NCBI GenBank assembly: GCA_030433005.1
Contig: JAUILQ010000001.1
Span: forward strand, 1-64,000
Source: Alphaproteobacteria bacterium
GTDB lineage: Bacteria; Pseudomonadota; Alphaproteobacteria; Kiloniellales; DSM-21159
DNA: 64,000 nucleotides
Reading direction: 5' to 3'
A program made the position numbers and the translations under genes. The notes under the pieces are model-generated. The model made no database searches and was not told the DNA's origin. It saw only the letters and a program-made list of their open reading frames with translations. Shown here one piece after another: positions 7,920 through 16,309 of this stretch; within the stretch, counting starts at the first letter, position 1, and every line of letters starts with the position of its first letter.

Positions 7920-9464
7920 TCAGCCCTGCGGCATCGGGTCCAGCAGGGGCTCGAAGGCCGGCCAGTCGAACTGGTCGGGCAGGGCGCCGAGGCGCCGCTG
8001 CGCCGCGAACAGCGCGCGGTGCAGCTCCGCCCGCACCGCCTCGCTCGCGGGCGTCGCGGCCGCGGCGCTCGCCAGGTTGGTCATCTGGTCGGGGTCCGCA
8101 GTCAGGTCGTAGAGCTCGTAGTCGAAGCGGCTGCCCAGGGCGTCGAAGTAGACGGCATAGGTCCAGTCGCGGCCGTCGAGCTCGCGCCGCAGCGCGCGCA
8201 GCCAAGCCGGCAGTTCGGCCGGCGAGATCGACTCCTCCAGGACGTCGTCGAAGCAGAACAGCACCTCGCCGTCCGGCGCGTCGCGGGTCTGGCCGGCGAT
8301 CAGCCGCGACAGGTCCTGGCCGCGGAACCAGGTCTTCCAGACCGCGTCGGCCTCGAACAGCCCCGCCAGGGTCGGCGCCAGGTCGAGGGTCGAGACCAGG
8401 GCGTCGCTCTCGCGCGGCTCGGGGAAGAGCACCGGGTTGGAGACCACGAAGGGCACGCCGATCGTCTCCTCGTAGGCGTTGTAGGCCTTCTCGACGAGAT
8501 TGTGCGCGAGGCCCATCTCGCCGTGGTCGGCGAAGCGGAAGACCAGGGTCGATTCGGTCAGCGACAGGCTGTCGAGCGTCTCCAGGACACGACCCACCCA
8601 GCCGTCGGCGAGCCGCGTCGCGTAGCCGTAGAAGGCGTTGTACTGGGCGGCCAGGGCGTCGCCGTCGTAGGTCCGGGCGACCTCGGCGGCGTAGCGCTGC
8701 TGGGCCTGCGGCTTGCCGGAGAGGGTCGCGCCCCAGCTCGGCGGCGGCTCCAGGTCGGTGAAGGGCGCGACCATGAAGTCGGCCGGGTCGTAGCCGCTGG
8801 CGCTGCCGAGGTAGCGCGGGGCGACGAAGACGTCGTGCGGATTGACGAGGTTGAGGAAGAGCGCGAAGGGCGGGTCGTCGCGGCGGCGGCCCGACAGGAA
8901 GTCGAGGGCGCTCTCGCCGTAGCCGCTGCCGTCGCCTGCGACGAAGCGCCGGTCGTTGTCCGCCGTGCCGCCGCCCAGCGTCGACATGACGCTCAGCGAG
9001 TTGCCGGCCTCCGGCGGGTTCCAGCCGGCAAAGCCGAAGCGCTCGCGCAGGGCGTCGATGTCGGCCTGGCCGAAGCTCTCGGCGCCGCCGAGCGGCAGCG
9101 TGGCGTGCCACTTGCCCTTGTAGACGACCTCGTAGCCGAGCGAGCGGAGCAGCTGGCCGAGGTTCGGCAGGTCGCTGCGCAGGGTCGCCGGCAGCACCTC
9201 GCCGGCGCCGGGGTCGTAGCCGTAGCGCTGCGGCCCGAAGGTGCGGCGCACGCGATGCTGCTGGGGGTAGCTCGAGGTCAGGAACGAGGCGCGCGCCGGC
9301 GCGCACATCGAGGCCGGCGTGTAGGCGCGCGAGAAGGACAGCCCCGTCTCCTTGAGGCGCCGCATGGCCGGCAGGTTGTCCCAGGCCCAGCCCGCCGGCC
9401 AGTGGCGCGGCCGCCGCTCCTGGTCGGTGACGATGAACAGCAGGTTCCACTCGGCCGGAGTCAC
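7920..9464 (-). CDS. Sulfatase-like hydrolase (type I, formylglycine dependent)
   Basis: This 514-residue arylsulfatase-family enzyme should split sulfate esters. The signature MCAPARASFLTS supplies the CxPxR sequence that is converted to formylglycine. Metal-site segments are LLFIVTDQERR near the start and FADHGEMGLAH in the middle. No signal peptide is visible, so the enzyme is probably cytoplasmic. The GTG at 9464 was chosen because GGAGGGAG lies 7 bases before it, and the family similarity begins there. A run of ten C residues (9478-9487) lies directly upstream of that ribosome site. No formylglycine-generating enzyme is seen beside it. Confidence 0.85.
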   Translation of the reverse strand: MTPAEWNLLFIVTDQERRPRHWPAGWAWDNLPAMRRLKETGLSFSRAYTPASMCAPARASFLTSSYPQQHRVRRTFGPQRYGYDPGAGEVLPATLRSDLPNLGQLLRSLGYEVVYKGKWHATLPLGGAESFGQADIDALRERFGFAGWNPPEAGNSLSVMSTLGGGTADNDRRFVAGDGSGYGESALDFLSGRRRDDPPFALFLNLVNPHDVFVAPRYLGSASGYDPADFMVAPFTDLEPPPSWGATLSGKPQAQQRYAAEVARTYDGDALAAQYNAFYGYATRLADGWVGRVLETLDSLSLTESTLVFRFADHGEMGLAHNLVEKAYNAYEETIGVPFVVSNPVLFPEPRESDALVSTLDLAPTLAGLFEADAVWKTWFRGQDLSRLIAGQTRDAPDGEVLFCFDDVLEESISPAELPAWLRALRRELDGRDWTYAVYFDALGSRFDYELYDLTADPDQMTNLASAAAATPASEAVRAELHRALFAAQRRLGALPDQFDWPAFEPLLDPMPQG

Positions 9465-9477
9465 GGCAGCGCTCCCT

Positions 9478-9487
9478 CCCCCCCCCC
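9478..9487. repeat. Ten-base C homopolymer
   Basis: Ten consecutive C residues on the plus strand (G on the sulfatase coding strand) sit next to the sulfatase Shine-Dalgarno sequence. Runs of this length are prone to slippage. Confidence 0.85.
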
Positions 9488-9602
9488 AATCCGATTTCCG
9501 GCACGGAACCCGCCGCCGCCGCATGGCTGATTGCCGCGAGGCAGGCGTCGTCTCACAGGGCGAAATCGGCTAATCCAGGGTCAGACTAGCACGGGGGATC
9601 AG

Positions 9603-10028
9603 ATGGCGCCGAAGATCGACGAGGCCGAGCTCGCGCGCATCCGCGAGCAGCTGCCCTGGCTCGAGACCCTGGGCATCGAGATCGCCGAGATGTCCGAGGG
9701 GCGCGCCGTGCTGACGCTGCCGGCCAGCAAGGACGTGCTGCGCCCGGGCGGCACGGTGAGCGGCCCGGCGATGATGACGCTCGCCGACTCGGCGATGTTC
9801 TTCGCCATCCTGGCCAGCATCGGGCCGGTCGAGATGGCGCTGACGACCTCGCTGTCGATCAACTTCCTCCGCCCGCCGCCGCCCGGCACGATCCGCGCCG
9901 ACTGCCGGATCCTGAAGCTCGGCAAGCGCCTGGCCTACGGCGAGGTCTTCCTCTACGCCGAGGCCTCGGACCCCGCGCATCCGGTCGCCCACACGACGCT
10001 GACCTACTCGATTCCCCCGGACCGCTGA
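9603..10028 (+). CDS. PaaI family hotdog-fold thioesterase
   Basis: This 141-residue protein is a single hotdog domain that should hydrolyse an acyl- or aryl-CoA. The pattern VLRPGGTVSGPAMMTLADS is the helix and catalytic-aspartate region of the PaaI/DUF4442-like group, and SLSINFLRP forms the central strand. The ATG at 9603 follows a GGGG sequence by 4 bases. The EamA transporter gene starts 8 bases after its stop, so the two are co-transcribed. Confidence 0.85.
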   Translation: MAPKIDEAELARIREQLPWLETLGIEIAEMSEGRAVLTLPASKDVLRPGGTVSGPAMMTLADSAMFFAILASIGPVEMALTTSLSINFLRPPPPGTIRADCRILKLGKRLAYGEVFLYAEASDPAHPVAHTTLTYSIPPDR

Positions 10029-10035
10029 GCCTTCC

Positions 10036-10932
10036 GTGACCTCCGACGCCAAGCCCCTCTGGCTGCGCCTCGCGCCGGCGATCTTCCTGCTGCTCTGGTC
10101 GGGCGGCTTCTCCTTCGCCAAGTTCGGCCTGGCCAACGCCGAGCCGATCACCTTTCTGGCGCTGCGCTACCTGCTGGTGCTGGCCGTGCTGCTGCCGATC
10201 GCGCTCGCCGTGCGCCCGCCGCTGCCCAAGCGGCGCGCCGACTGGGGCCACCTGGTGGTCGTCGGCTTCCTGATGCAGGCGGTCTACTTCGGGCTCAGCT
10301 ACTACGCCTTCCACCTCGGCGTCTCGGCCGGCGGCGTCGCGCTGATCGTCGCGCTTCAGCCGATCCTGGTGGCGCTGATCGTGCCCTGGAGCTCGGGCGA
10401 GAAGGTGCCGGCGCTGCGCTGGCTCGGCCTGCTGCTCGGTCTCGGCGGCGCCGGCCTGGTGATCGCCTCGCGCAGCAGCGTCGAGATCGCCTCCCAGCTC
10501 GGCATCCTGGCCGCCGTCGGCGCGCTGCTCGGCATCACCGTGGCGACGCTCTACGAGAAGCGCTTCGGGCTCCACCACCATCCCGTGACGTCGAACACCG
10601 TGCAGTACGCCGTCGGCCTCGCGGCGGTGCTGCCGCTCGCCTACTTCACCGAGGCGATGGAGGTGACCTGGTCGCTCGAGCTCGGCATCGCGCTCGGCTA
10701 CCTGGTGGTCGGCAACTCCCTGATCTCGGTGACCCTGCTGCTGGCGATGATCCGCCACGGCGAGGCGGCGCGGGTCTCGGCGCTGTTCTTCCTGGTGCCG
10801 CCGATGGCCGCGCTGATGGCCTGGGGCCTGATCGGCGAGACCCTGCCGCCGCTCGCCTGGGCCGGCATGGCGCTGGCCGCCGGCGGCGTCGCCCTGGTCG
10901 GCCGCCCGGGCCCGCGGGCGCGGCGGGTCTAG
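10036..10932 (+). CDS. EamA/DMT family transporter
   Basis: This 298-residue membrane protein has about ten hydrophobic helices arranged as two EamA repeats (the first with LLLWSGGFSFAKFGL, the second ending LPPLAWAGMALAAGGVALVG). The family exports or imports small metabolites such as amino acids; the substrate here is not predictable. A GTG start 7 bases after the thioesterase stop makes the shortest sensible gene and implies an operon with it. The C-terminus is the usual short basic tail. Confidence 0.87.
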   Translation: MTSDAKPLWLRLAPAIFLLLWSGGFSFAKFGLANAEPITFLALRYLLVLAVLLPIALAVRPPLPKRRADWGHLVVVGFLMQAVYFGLSYYAFHLGVSAGGVALIVALQPILVALIVPWSSGEKVPALRWLGLLLGLGGAGLVIASRSSVEIASQLGILAAVGALLGITVATLYEKRFGLHHHPVTSNTVQYAVGLAAVLPLAYFTEAMEVTWSLELGIALGYLVVGNSLISVTLLLAMIRHGEAARVSALFFLVPPMAALMAWGLIGETLPPLAWAGMALAAGGVALVGRPGPRARRV

Positions 10933-10943
10933 GGGAGGTTCGC

Positions 10944-13001
10944 TCAGAAGTCCTTGGCCAGGCGCAGCGCGTCGTAGATCGCGGCGTGGATGTTGCGCGA
11001 GGCGACGGCGTCGCCGATGCGGAACAGCCGGAAGCGGCCCTCGGGATTGCGGGTCAGCGCCTGGGGGCGGCCGGCCAGCAGGGCCTCCTGGTCGACCTCG
11101 CCGCGGTTCGCCGAGAGCGGCTTCAGGTCGAAATAGAGATGGTCGAGCGGCAGGGTGCCGTGCTCGACCACGACCTGGTCGACGCGTCGCTCCGTGGTCT
11201 GCCGGCTGTAGTCGCTCCACAGCACGGCGGCCAGCGCGTTGCCCTCGCGGCGCACCGACTTGAGGCGCTGGCCGAGGGTGATCGTGGCGCCCGCCCGGTG
11301 CAGCGCCGCCAGGTAGGCCGGGTAGTTCATGCCGCCGACGTCGGGCGCCAGCGTGCGCTCCGGCGTCGCCAGCTCGACGCGCACGCCGGCTTCGCACAGC
11401 GCCTCGGCGGCGGTCAGGCCGGGGTGGCCGCCGTTGTCGTCGAACAGCAGCACGCGCTCGCCCGGTTTGGCGGCGCCCGACAGCAGGTCCCAGGTCGTGG
11501 TGACCAGCTCCTCGCCCGAGGTCAGGAAGCCGGTGTCCGGCAGGCCGCCGGTCGCGACGACGACGAGATCCGGGGACTCGGCGAGCACGTCGTCGGCCTC
11601 GGCATAGCGGTTGAAGTGCAGCGTGGCGCCGAGCCGCTCCAGCTCGGCGAGGCGCCAGTCGACGATGCCCAGGAGCTCGCGCCGGCGCCTGAGCGCCGCG
11701 GCCAGCACCAGCTGGCCGCCGGGCTGGCCGGCGGCTTCGAAGAGCACGACCTGGTGGCCGCGCTCGGCCGAGACCCGCGCCGCCTCCAGGCCGGCCGGGC
11801 CGGCGCCGACCACGACGACCTTCCTGGCCGGACCGGGGCCGCGCGCGACCTCGTGCGGCATGGTCAGCTCGCGGCCGGTGGCGGCGTTGTGGATGCACAG
11901 CGCCTCGCCGTTCTCGTAGATGCGGTCGATGCAGTAGGCGGCCCCGACGCAGGGGCGGATGCGGTGCTCCTCGCCGCGCGCCACCTTGGCGGCGATTGCC
12001 GGGTCGGCCATGTGGGCGCGGGTCATGCCGACCAGGTCGAGGTGGCCCTCGGCGACGGCGTGGCGGGCGGTCGCGACATCGGCGATGCGCGCGGCGTGCA
12101 TCACCGGCAGGCCGAGCTCGGCCCGGATGCGGCCGGCGGCGGCCAGGTGGGGTGCCGCCGGCGTGCCCATGATCGGGATGACGTGGGACAGCGCCTCGTC
12201 GCTGTCGATGTGGCCGCGGATCACGCTGAAGAAGTCGAGCGTACCGTCGCCGGCGAGCGCGCGGGCGATCGCCAGGCCTTCGTCCGCATCGAAGCCGACC
12301 GGCCCGGCCTCCTCCTCCCAGGCCTCGTCGACGGTGAGGCGGATGCCGACGACGAAATCGGCGCCGACCTCGGCGCGGATCGCCGCCAGCACCTCGCGGG
12401 CGAAGCGCAGGCGGTTCTCGCGGCTGCCGCCGTACTCGTCCGTTCGCCGGTTGGTCGCCGGCGACCAGAAGCCGTCGAGCAGGTGGCCGTAGGCCTCCAG
12501 CTCGATGCCGTCGAGCCCGCCGTCGCGGCAGCGCCGGGCGGCCGCGGCGTACTGCGCGACGATGCGCGCCAGGTCCCAGTCCTCGGCCTCCTTGGGAAAG
12601 GCACGGTGCGCCGCCTCGCGGACCGGCGAGGGGGCGACCACGGGCAGCCAGTCGCCGGTGTTCCAGCCGGTGCGGCGCCCGAGATGGGTGACCTGGCACA
12701 TCACCGCCGCGCCGTGGCGGTGCACGGCCTCGCTGAGCTCGGCCAGCCAGGGCACCACGGCCTCGTCGTAGAGCTGGATGTTGCCGAAGGCCGGCGGCGA
12801 ATCGCGGCCGACGACGGCGGAGCCGCCGATCATCGTCAGGCCGATGCCGCCCGCGGCCTTGGCCTCGTGATAGGCGCGGTAGCGCTGCTTCGGCAGGCCG
12901 TCCTCGGTGTAGGCCGGCTCGTGGCTCGTGCTGACCAGGCGGTTGCGCAGCGTCAGGTGCTTCAGGCGGAAGGGCTGGAGCAGCGGGTCCTTGCTGGTCA
13001 T
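10944..13001 (-). CDS. NADH:flavin oxidoreductase with C-terminal FAD/NAD domain (DgcA/TMADH type)
   Basis: This 685-residue protein has an N-terminal old-yellow-enzyme barrel (residues 5-340; NRLVSTSHEPAYTEDGLPK, then GYGHLLDGF-like and SPATNRRTDEYGGSREN) that binds FMN. A cysteine segment follows at 351-369, and a Rossmann domain starts near 393 (VVVVGAGPAGLEAARV). The layout is that of 2,4-dienoyl-CoA reductase, trimethylamine dehydrogenase and dimethylglycine demethylase DgcA. The iron-sulfur segment has Cys351, Cys357 and Cys369 but an alanine at 354, where relatives have the second cysteine. An N-methyl-amine demethylase role is my best guess; no partner dgcB is nearby. Confidence 0.82.
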   Translation of the reverse strand: MTSKDPLLQPFRLKHLTLRNRLVSTSHEPAYTEDGLPKQRYRAYHEAKAAGGIGLTMIGGSAVVGRDSPPAFGNIQLYDEAVVPWLAELSEAVHRHGAAVMCQVTHLGRRTGWNTGDWLPVVAPSPVREAAHRAFPKEAEDWDLARIVAQYAAAARRCRDGGLDGIELEAYGHLLDGFWSPATNRRTDEYGGSRENRLRFAREVLAAIRAEVGADFVVGIRLTVDEAWEEEAGPVGFDADEGLAIARALAGDGTLDFFSVIRGHIDSDEALSHVIPIMGTPAAPHLAAAGRIRAELGLPVMHAARIADVATARHAVAEGHLDLVGMTRAHMADPAIAAKVARGEEHRIRPCVGAAYCIDRIYENGEALCIHNAATGRELTMPHEVARGPGPARKVVVVGAGPAGLEAARVSAERGHQVVLFEAAGQPGGQLVLAAALRRRRELLGIVDWRLAELERLGATLHFNRYAEADDVLAESPDLVVVATGGLPDTGFLTSGEELVTTTWDLLSGAAKPGERVLLFDDNGGHPGLTAAEALCEAGVRVELATPERTLAPDVGGMNYPAYLAALHRAGATITLGQRLKSVRREGNALAAVLWSDYSRQTTERRVDQVVVEHGTLPLDHLYFDLKPLSANRGEVDQEALLAGRPQALTRNPEGRFRLFRIGDAVASRNIHAAIYDALRLAKDF

Positions 13002-13049
13002 CGGCGGCCTCGATCGGGGAGGACGGGAAAGGGTCGGCCGATCGGCGGA

Positions 13050-13406
13050 TCAGGCGAGGGGGCGGGCGAAGGAGATCTCGTGGCCGTCGGGATCGGTGAT
13101 GTGGAAGTAGCGCTCGCCCCAGGGCGCGTCGCTCGGCGCGAAGTCGGGCCGCAGGCCGGCGGCCAGCGCCTGGGCGTGGAAGGTGTCGACGTCGTTGACG
13201 TGGAAGATCGCCCGGCCCCAGAGGCCCGACCATTCCCGCTCGGCGCGGAACAGGTTGAGGTGGCAGGGTCCGGCGTGGAACGAGGTGAAGGGCGAGTCGG
13301 CGCCGCCGTACTTCAGCTGGAAGCCGAGCGCCGAATAGAAGGCGACGGCAGCCGCCATGTCGCGCGTCGCCAGGGTGACGGCGTTGAGCGAGGTGACCTC
13401 GGCCAT
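13050..13406 (-). CDS. VOC family (glyoxalase-like) protein
   Basis: This 118-residue single-domain protein has two beta-alpha-beta-beta-beta units typical of the vicinal-oxygen-chelate fold. The first contains NAVTLATRDMAAAVAFYSALGF and a CHLNLF metal-ligand strand, the second contains AIFHVNDVD and the closing DPDGHEISF with a likely metal glutamate. Members include glyoxalases, dioxygenases and resistance proteins, so no reaction is assigned. It lies 4 bases after the phosphohistidine phosphatase stop and 48 bases before the start of the flavoenzyme gene, all on one strand. Confidence 0.82.
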   Translation of the reverse strand: MAEVTSLNAVTLATRDMAAAVAFYSALGFQLKYGGADSPFTSFHAGPCHLNLFRAEREWSGLWGRAIFHVNDVDTFHAQALAAGLRPDFAPSDAPWGERYFHITDPDGHEISFARPLA

Positions 13407-13410
13407 GGCG

Positions 13411-13935
13411 CTACTCCCGGTCGCGCGGCACGGTGAAGCCGACCAGACGGCAGCCCTCCGGCGCGATCTCGCTCCAGGGGGCGTCGAGCTCGAAGGCGGC
13501 CAGGGCGGCGGTCGGAAACTTCACGGTCAGGCGCGCCAGGGCCTCGGCATCGGAGCCCGGTCCGGCGAGCTGCGCGGCCAGGTTCTCCAGGCCGGGATTG
13601 TGGCCGACCAGCAGCAGCGTGCCGACCGCCTCGTCGACCGTGCGGACCCGGTCGAGCAGGCGTGACGGCGCCGCCAGGTAGAGGCTGCGCAGCAGGCGTA
13701 GCGGCGGCGGCTCGGCCAGCTCGGCGGCGATGCGGCGCCAGGTCTCCTGCGCGCGCGCCGCGGTCGAGCAGAGCACCAGCTCCGGGACCGGGCCGCGCTT
13801 CTTCATGGCCTTGCCGAGGCGGGTCGCGGCGCGCTGGCCGCGCCTGGCCAGCGGCCGGTCGAAATCGCGCTGCTCGGGATCGTCCCAGCTCGACTTGGCA
13901 TGGCGCAGCAGGTATAGGCGGCGGCTCGTCGGCAC
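13411..13935 (-). CDS. Histidine phosphatase family protein, SixA-like
   Basis: This 174-residue protein starts with the phosphoglycerate-mutase-like motif LYLLRHAKSSW (the RHG/RHA catalytic histidine) and has the second catalytic histidine in LLVGHNPGLENLA. The length and the RHAKS motif match SixA, which removes phosphate from phosphohistidine, though a small-molecule phosphatase role is possible. The GTG at 13935 is preceded by AAGGAG at the right distance. It is divergent from ppk, with a 184-base region between the two starts. Confidence 0.85.
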   Translation of the reverse strand: MPTSRRLYLLRHAKSSWDDPEQRDFDRPLARRGQRAATRLGKAMKKRGPVPELVLCSTAARAQETWRRIAAELAEPPPLRLLRSLYLAAPSRLLDRVRTVDEAVGTLLLVGHNPGLENLAAQLAGPGSDAEALARLTVKFPTAALAAFELDAPWSEIAPEGCRLVGFTVPRDRE

Positions 13936-13988
13936 GCGGTCTCCTTCGAGGCCCCCGGAATCCGTCCGGGGGCGCTGGGTTTCGCCGG

Positions 13989-14006
13989 CTGTTACGCTAC
14001 TGTAGC
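13989..14006 (+). promoter_or_regulatory. Candidate Pho box upstream of ppk
   Basis: CTGTTAC-GCTA-CTGTAGC is a pair of 7-bp direct repeats separated by 4 bases, the spacing of PhoB sites (CTGTCAT repeats). Matches are 5 of 7 and 4 of 7. It also overlaps a perfect 15-bp palindrome (13994-14008). Located about 115 bases before ppk, in the divergent sixA/ppk region. Confidence 0.35.
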
Positions 14007-14119
14007 GTTGGATCGCTAGTCTAGGCGGCCGCCGGCCGATTTGCGCCGGCCGATCGACGGTGACGGGCCATCGAGGGTGACGGGCCATCGACGGTGGCGG
14101 GCCGCAGAGGGAGCAGGGT

Positions 14120-16300
14120 GTGGACAGCAGCATCGAGGCCGACAGCGTCGTCGAGGATCCGCCGAAGCGCGACGACCTACCTGACGGCAGCTCGCCGGGT
14201 CGCTTCATCAACCGCGAGATTTCCTGGCTCGCCTTCAACGAGCGGGTGCTCGAGGAGGCCTACAACGAGCACCACCCGCTGCTCGAGCGGGTGCGCTTCC
14301 TGTCGATCTCGGCGAGCAACCTCGACGAGTTCTACATGGTGCGCGTCGCCGGCCTGAAGGCCCAGGTGCGCAACGGCGTGCGCGAGATCAGCCAGGAGGG
14401 CCTGACGCCGGCCCAGCAGCTGGCCGCGATCAACGCCCGCGCCGCCAAGCTGATGCATCAGCAGCAGCACTGCTGGCGCCAGCTTTGCGACGAGCTCGCC
14501 GGCGCCGACATCGCGGTGCTCGACCCCGCCGACCTGACCGGGCGGGAGCGCAAGTGGCTGGAGACCTACTTCGACGAACAGGTCTTCCCGATCCTGACGC
14601 CGATCGCCATCGACCCGGCGCATCCCTTCCCGTTCATGCCGAACCTCGGCTTCGCGATGGTCGTCGAGCTCTACCGGCCGGCCGAGGACGAGTATCTCAA
14701 CGGCCTGATCCCGATCCCGCCGCAGACGACGCGCTTCGTGCGCCTGCCTGGCAAGGGCTGGCGCTTCCTGTCGATCGAGAAGATCATCGAGATGTTCGTG
14801 AAGCGCCTGTTCCCGGGCGTCGAGATCCTCGGCCGCGGCATGTTCCGCGTGGTGCGCGACAGCGACATCGAGATCGAGGAGGAAGCCGAGGACCTGGTGC
14901 GGCTGTTCGAATCGGCGCTCAAGCGCCGGCGCCGCGGCTCGGTGATCCGCCTGACCATGGACGAGATGCCCGAGGCGATGCGCCGCTTCGTGGTGCGCGA
15001 GCTGGAGGTCGAGGACGACGACGTCTTCGTGCTCGACGGCCTGCTCGGCCTGGTCGACACCAAGCAGCTGATCGTCGGCGACCGCCAGGACCTGCTGTTC
15101 GAGCCCTACAGCGCGCGCTTTCCGGAGCGCATCCGCGACTACGACGGCGACTGCTTCAAGGCGATCGCGGCCAAGGACATCATCGTCCACCACCCCTACG
15201 AGTCCTTCGACGTGGTGGTGCAGTTCCTGCGCCAGGCCGCCGACGACCCGCAGGTCGTGGCGATCAAGCAGACGCTCTACCGGACCAGCGAGGATTCGCC
15301 GATCATCCGCGCGCTGGCCGACGCCGCCGAGGCCGGCAAGTCGGTGACCGCGCTGGTCGAGCTGAAGGCCCGCTTCGACGAGGAGCGCAACATCCGCTGG
15401 GCGCGCAACCTGGAGCGCGCCGGCGTCCACGTCGTCTACGGCTTCATCCGCCTGAAGACCCACGCCAAGGTCTCGCTGGTGGTGCGGCGCGAGGGCGGCG
15501 GGCTCAAGTCCTACTGCCACTTCGGCACCGGCAACTACCACCCGATCACCGCCAAGATCTACACCGACCTCAGCTTCTTCACGACCGATCCGGTGCTCTG
15601 CCACGACGCCGCGCGGGTCTTCAACTACATGACCGGCTACGCCGATCCCGGCGAGCTGGAGAAGCTGTCGATCGCGCCGATGTACCTGAAGCCGCGGCTC
15701 ATGGCGCTGATCGACCAGGAGATCGACCACGCCAAGGCCGGCCGTCCGGCGGCGATCTGGGCGAAGCTCAACTCGCTGGTCGAGGGCGACATCATCGACG
15801 CGCTCTACCGGGCCTCGCAGGCCGGCGTGCAGATCGACCTGGTGATCCGCGGCATCTGCTGCCTGCGCGCCGGCGTCAGGGGCCTGTCCGACAACATCCG
15901 GGTCAAGTCGATCGTCGGCCGCTTCCTCGAGCACAGCCGCATCGTCTGCTTCGGCGACGGCCACGGCCTGCCCAGCCCCAAGGCCCTGGTCTACATCTCC
16001 TCGGCCGACTGGATGCCGCGCAACCTGACGCGCCGGGTCGAGACCCTGGTGCCGATCGAGAACGAGACGGTGCACCAGCAGGTCATGGACCAGGTCATGA
16101 TGGCCAACCTCAAGGACGAGGCGCACAGCTGGTCGATGGGCCCGGACGGCGAGTTCGTGCGAACCCGGGCCGGCTCGAACGCGTTCAGCGCCCAGCATTT
16201 CTTCATGACCAACCCCAGCCTCTCCGGCCGCGGCAGCGCGCTGCGCAAGGACCGCAAGGGCAGCGGCCGCGGGCGTGGGCGCGGTCGGAAAGCAGGCTGA
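14120..16300 (+). CDS. ppk1: Polyphosphate kinase 1
   Basis: This 726-residue protein is a full-length PPK1, which polymerises ATP terminal phosphate into polyphosphate. Domains in order are the N domain ([20 protein letters not shown]), the head domain, and two phospholipase-D-like C domains with [30 protein letters not shown] and [15 protein letters not shown]. The histidine of the KTHAKV segment corresponds to the autophosphorylated residue. The C-terminus is a basic glycine/arginine tail. A GTG start after AGAGGGAGCAGG was taken. Its stop is 9 bases before ppx, so the pair is an operon that makes and degrades polyphosphate. Confidence 0.95.
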   Translation: MDSSIEADSVVEDPPKRDDLPDGSSPGRFINREISWLAFNERVLEEAYNEHHPLLERVRFLSISASNLDEFYMVRVAGLKAQVRNGVREISQEGLTPAQQLAAINARAAKLMHQQQHCWRQLCDELAGADIAVLDPADLTGRERKWLETYFDEQVFPILTPIAIDPAHPFPFMPNLGFAMVVELYRPAEDEYLNGLIPIPPQTTRFVRLPGKGWRFLSIEKIIEMFVKRLFPGVEILGRGMFRVVRDSDIEIEEEAEDLVRLFESALKRRRRGSVIRLTMDEMPEAMRRFVVRELEVEDDDVFVLDGLLGLVDTKQLIVGDRQDLLFEPYSARFPERIRDYDGDCFKAIAAKDIIVHHPYESFDVVVQFLRQAADDPQVVAIKQTLYRTSEDSPIIRALADAAEAGKSVTALVELKARFDEERNIRWARNLERAGVHVVYGFIRLKTHAKVSLVVRREGGGLKSYCHFGTGNYHPITAKIYTDLSFFTTDPVLCHDAARVFNYMTGYADPGELEKLSIAPMYLKPRLMALIDQEIDHAKAGRPAAIWAKLNSLVEGDIIDALYRASQAGVQIDLVIRGICCLRAGVRGLSDNIRVKSIVGRFLEHSRIVCFGDGHGLPSPKALVYISSADWMPRNLTRRVETLVPIENETVHQQVMDQVMMANLKDEAHSWSMGPDGEFVRTRAGSNAFSAQHFFMTNPSLSGRGSALRKDRKGSGRGRGRGRKAG

Positions 16301-16309
16301 CAGGAGCCT

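Noticed and set aside
13994..14008. Terminator-like palindrome in the sixA/ppk gap
   Set aside because: The arms are separated by one base, so an RNA hairpin is poor; a protein-binding site is more likely.
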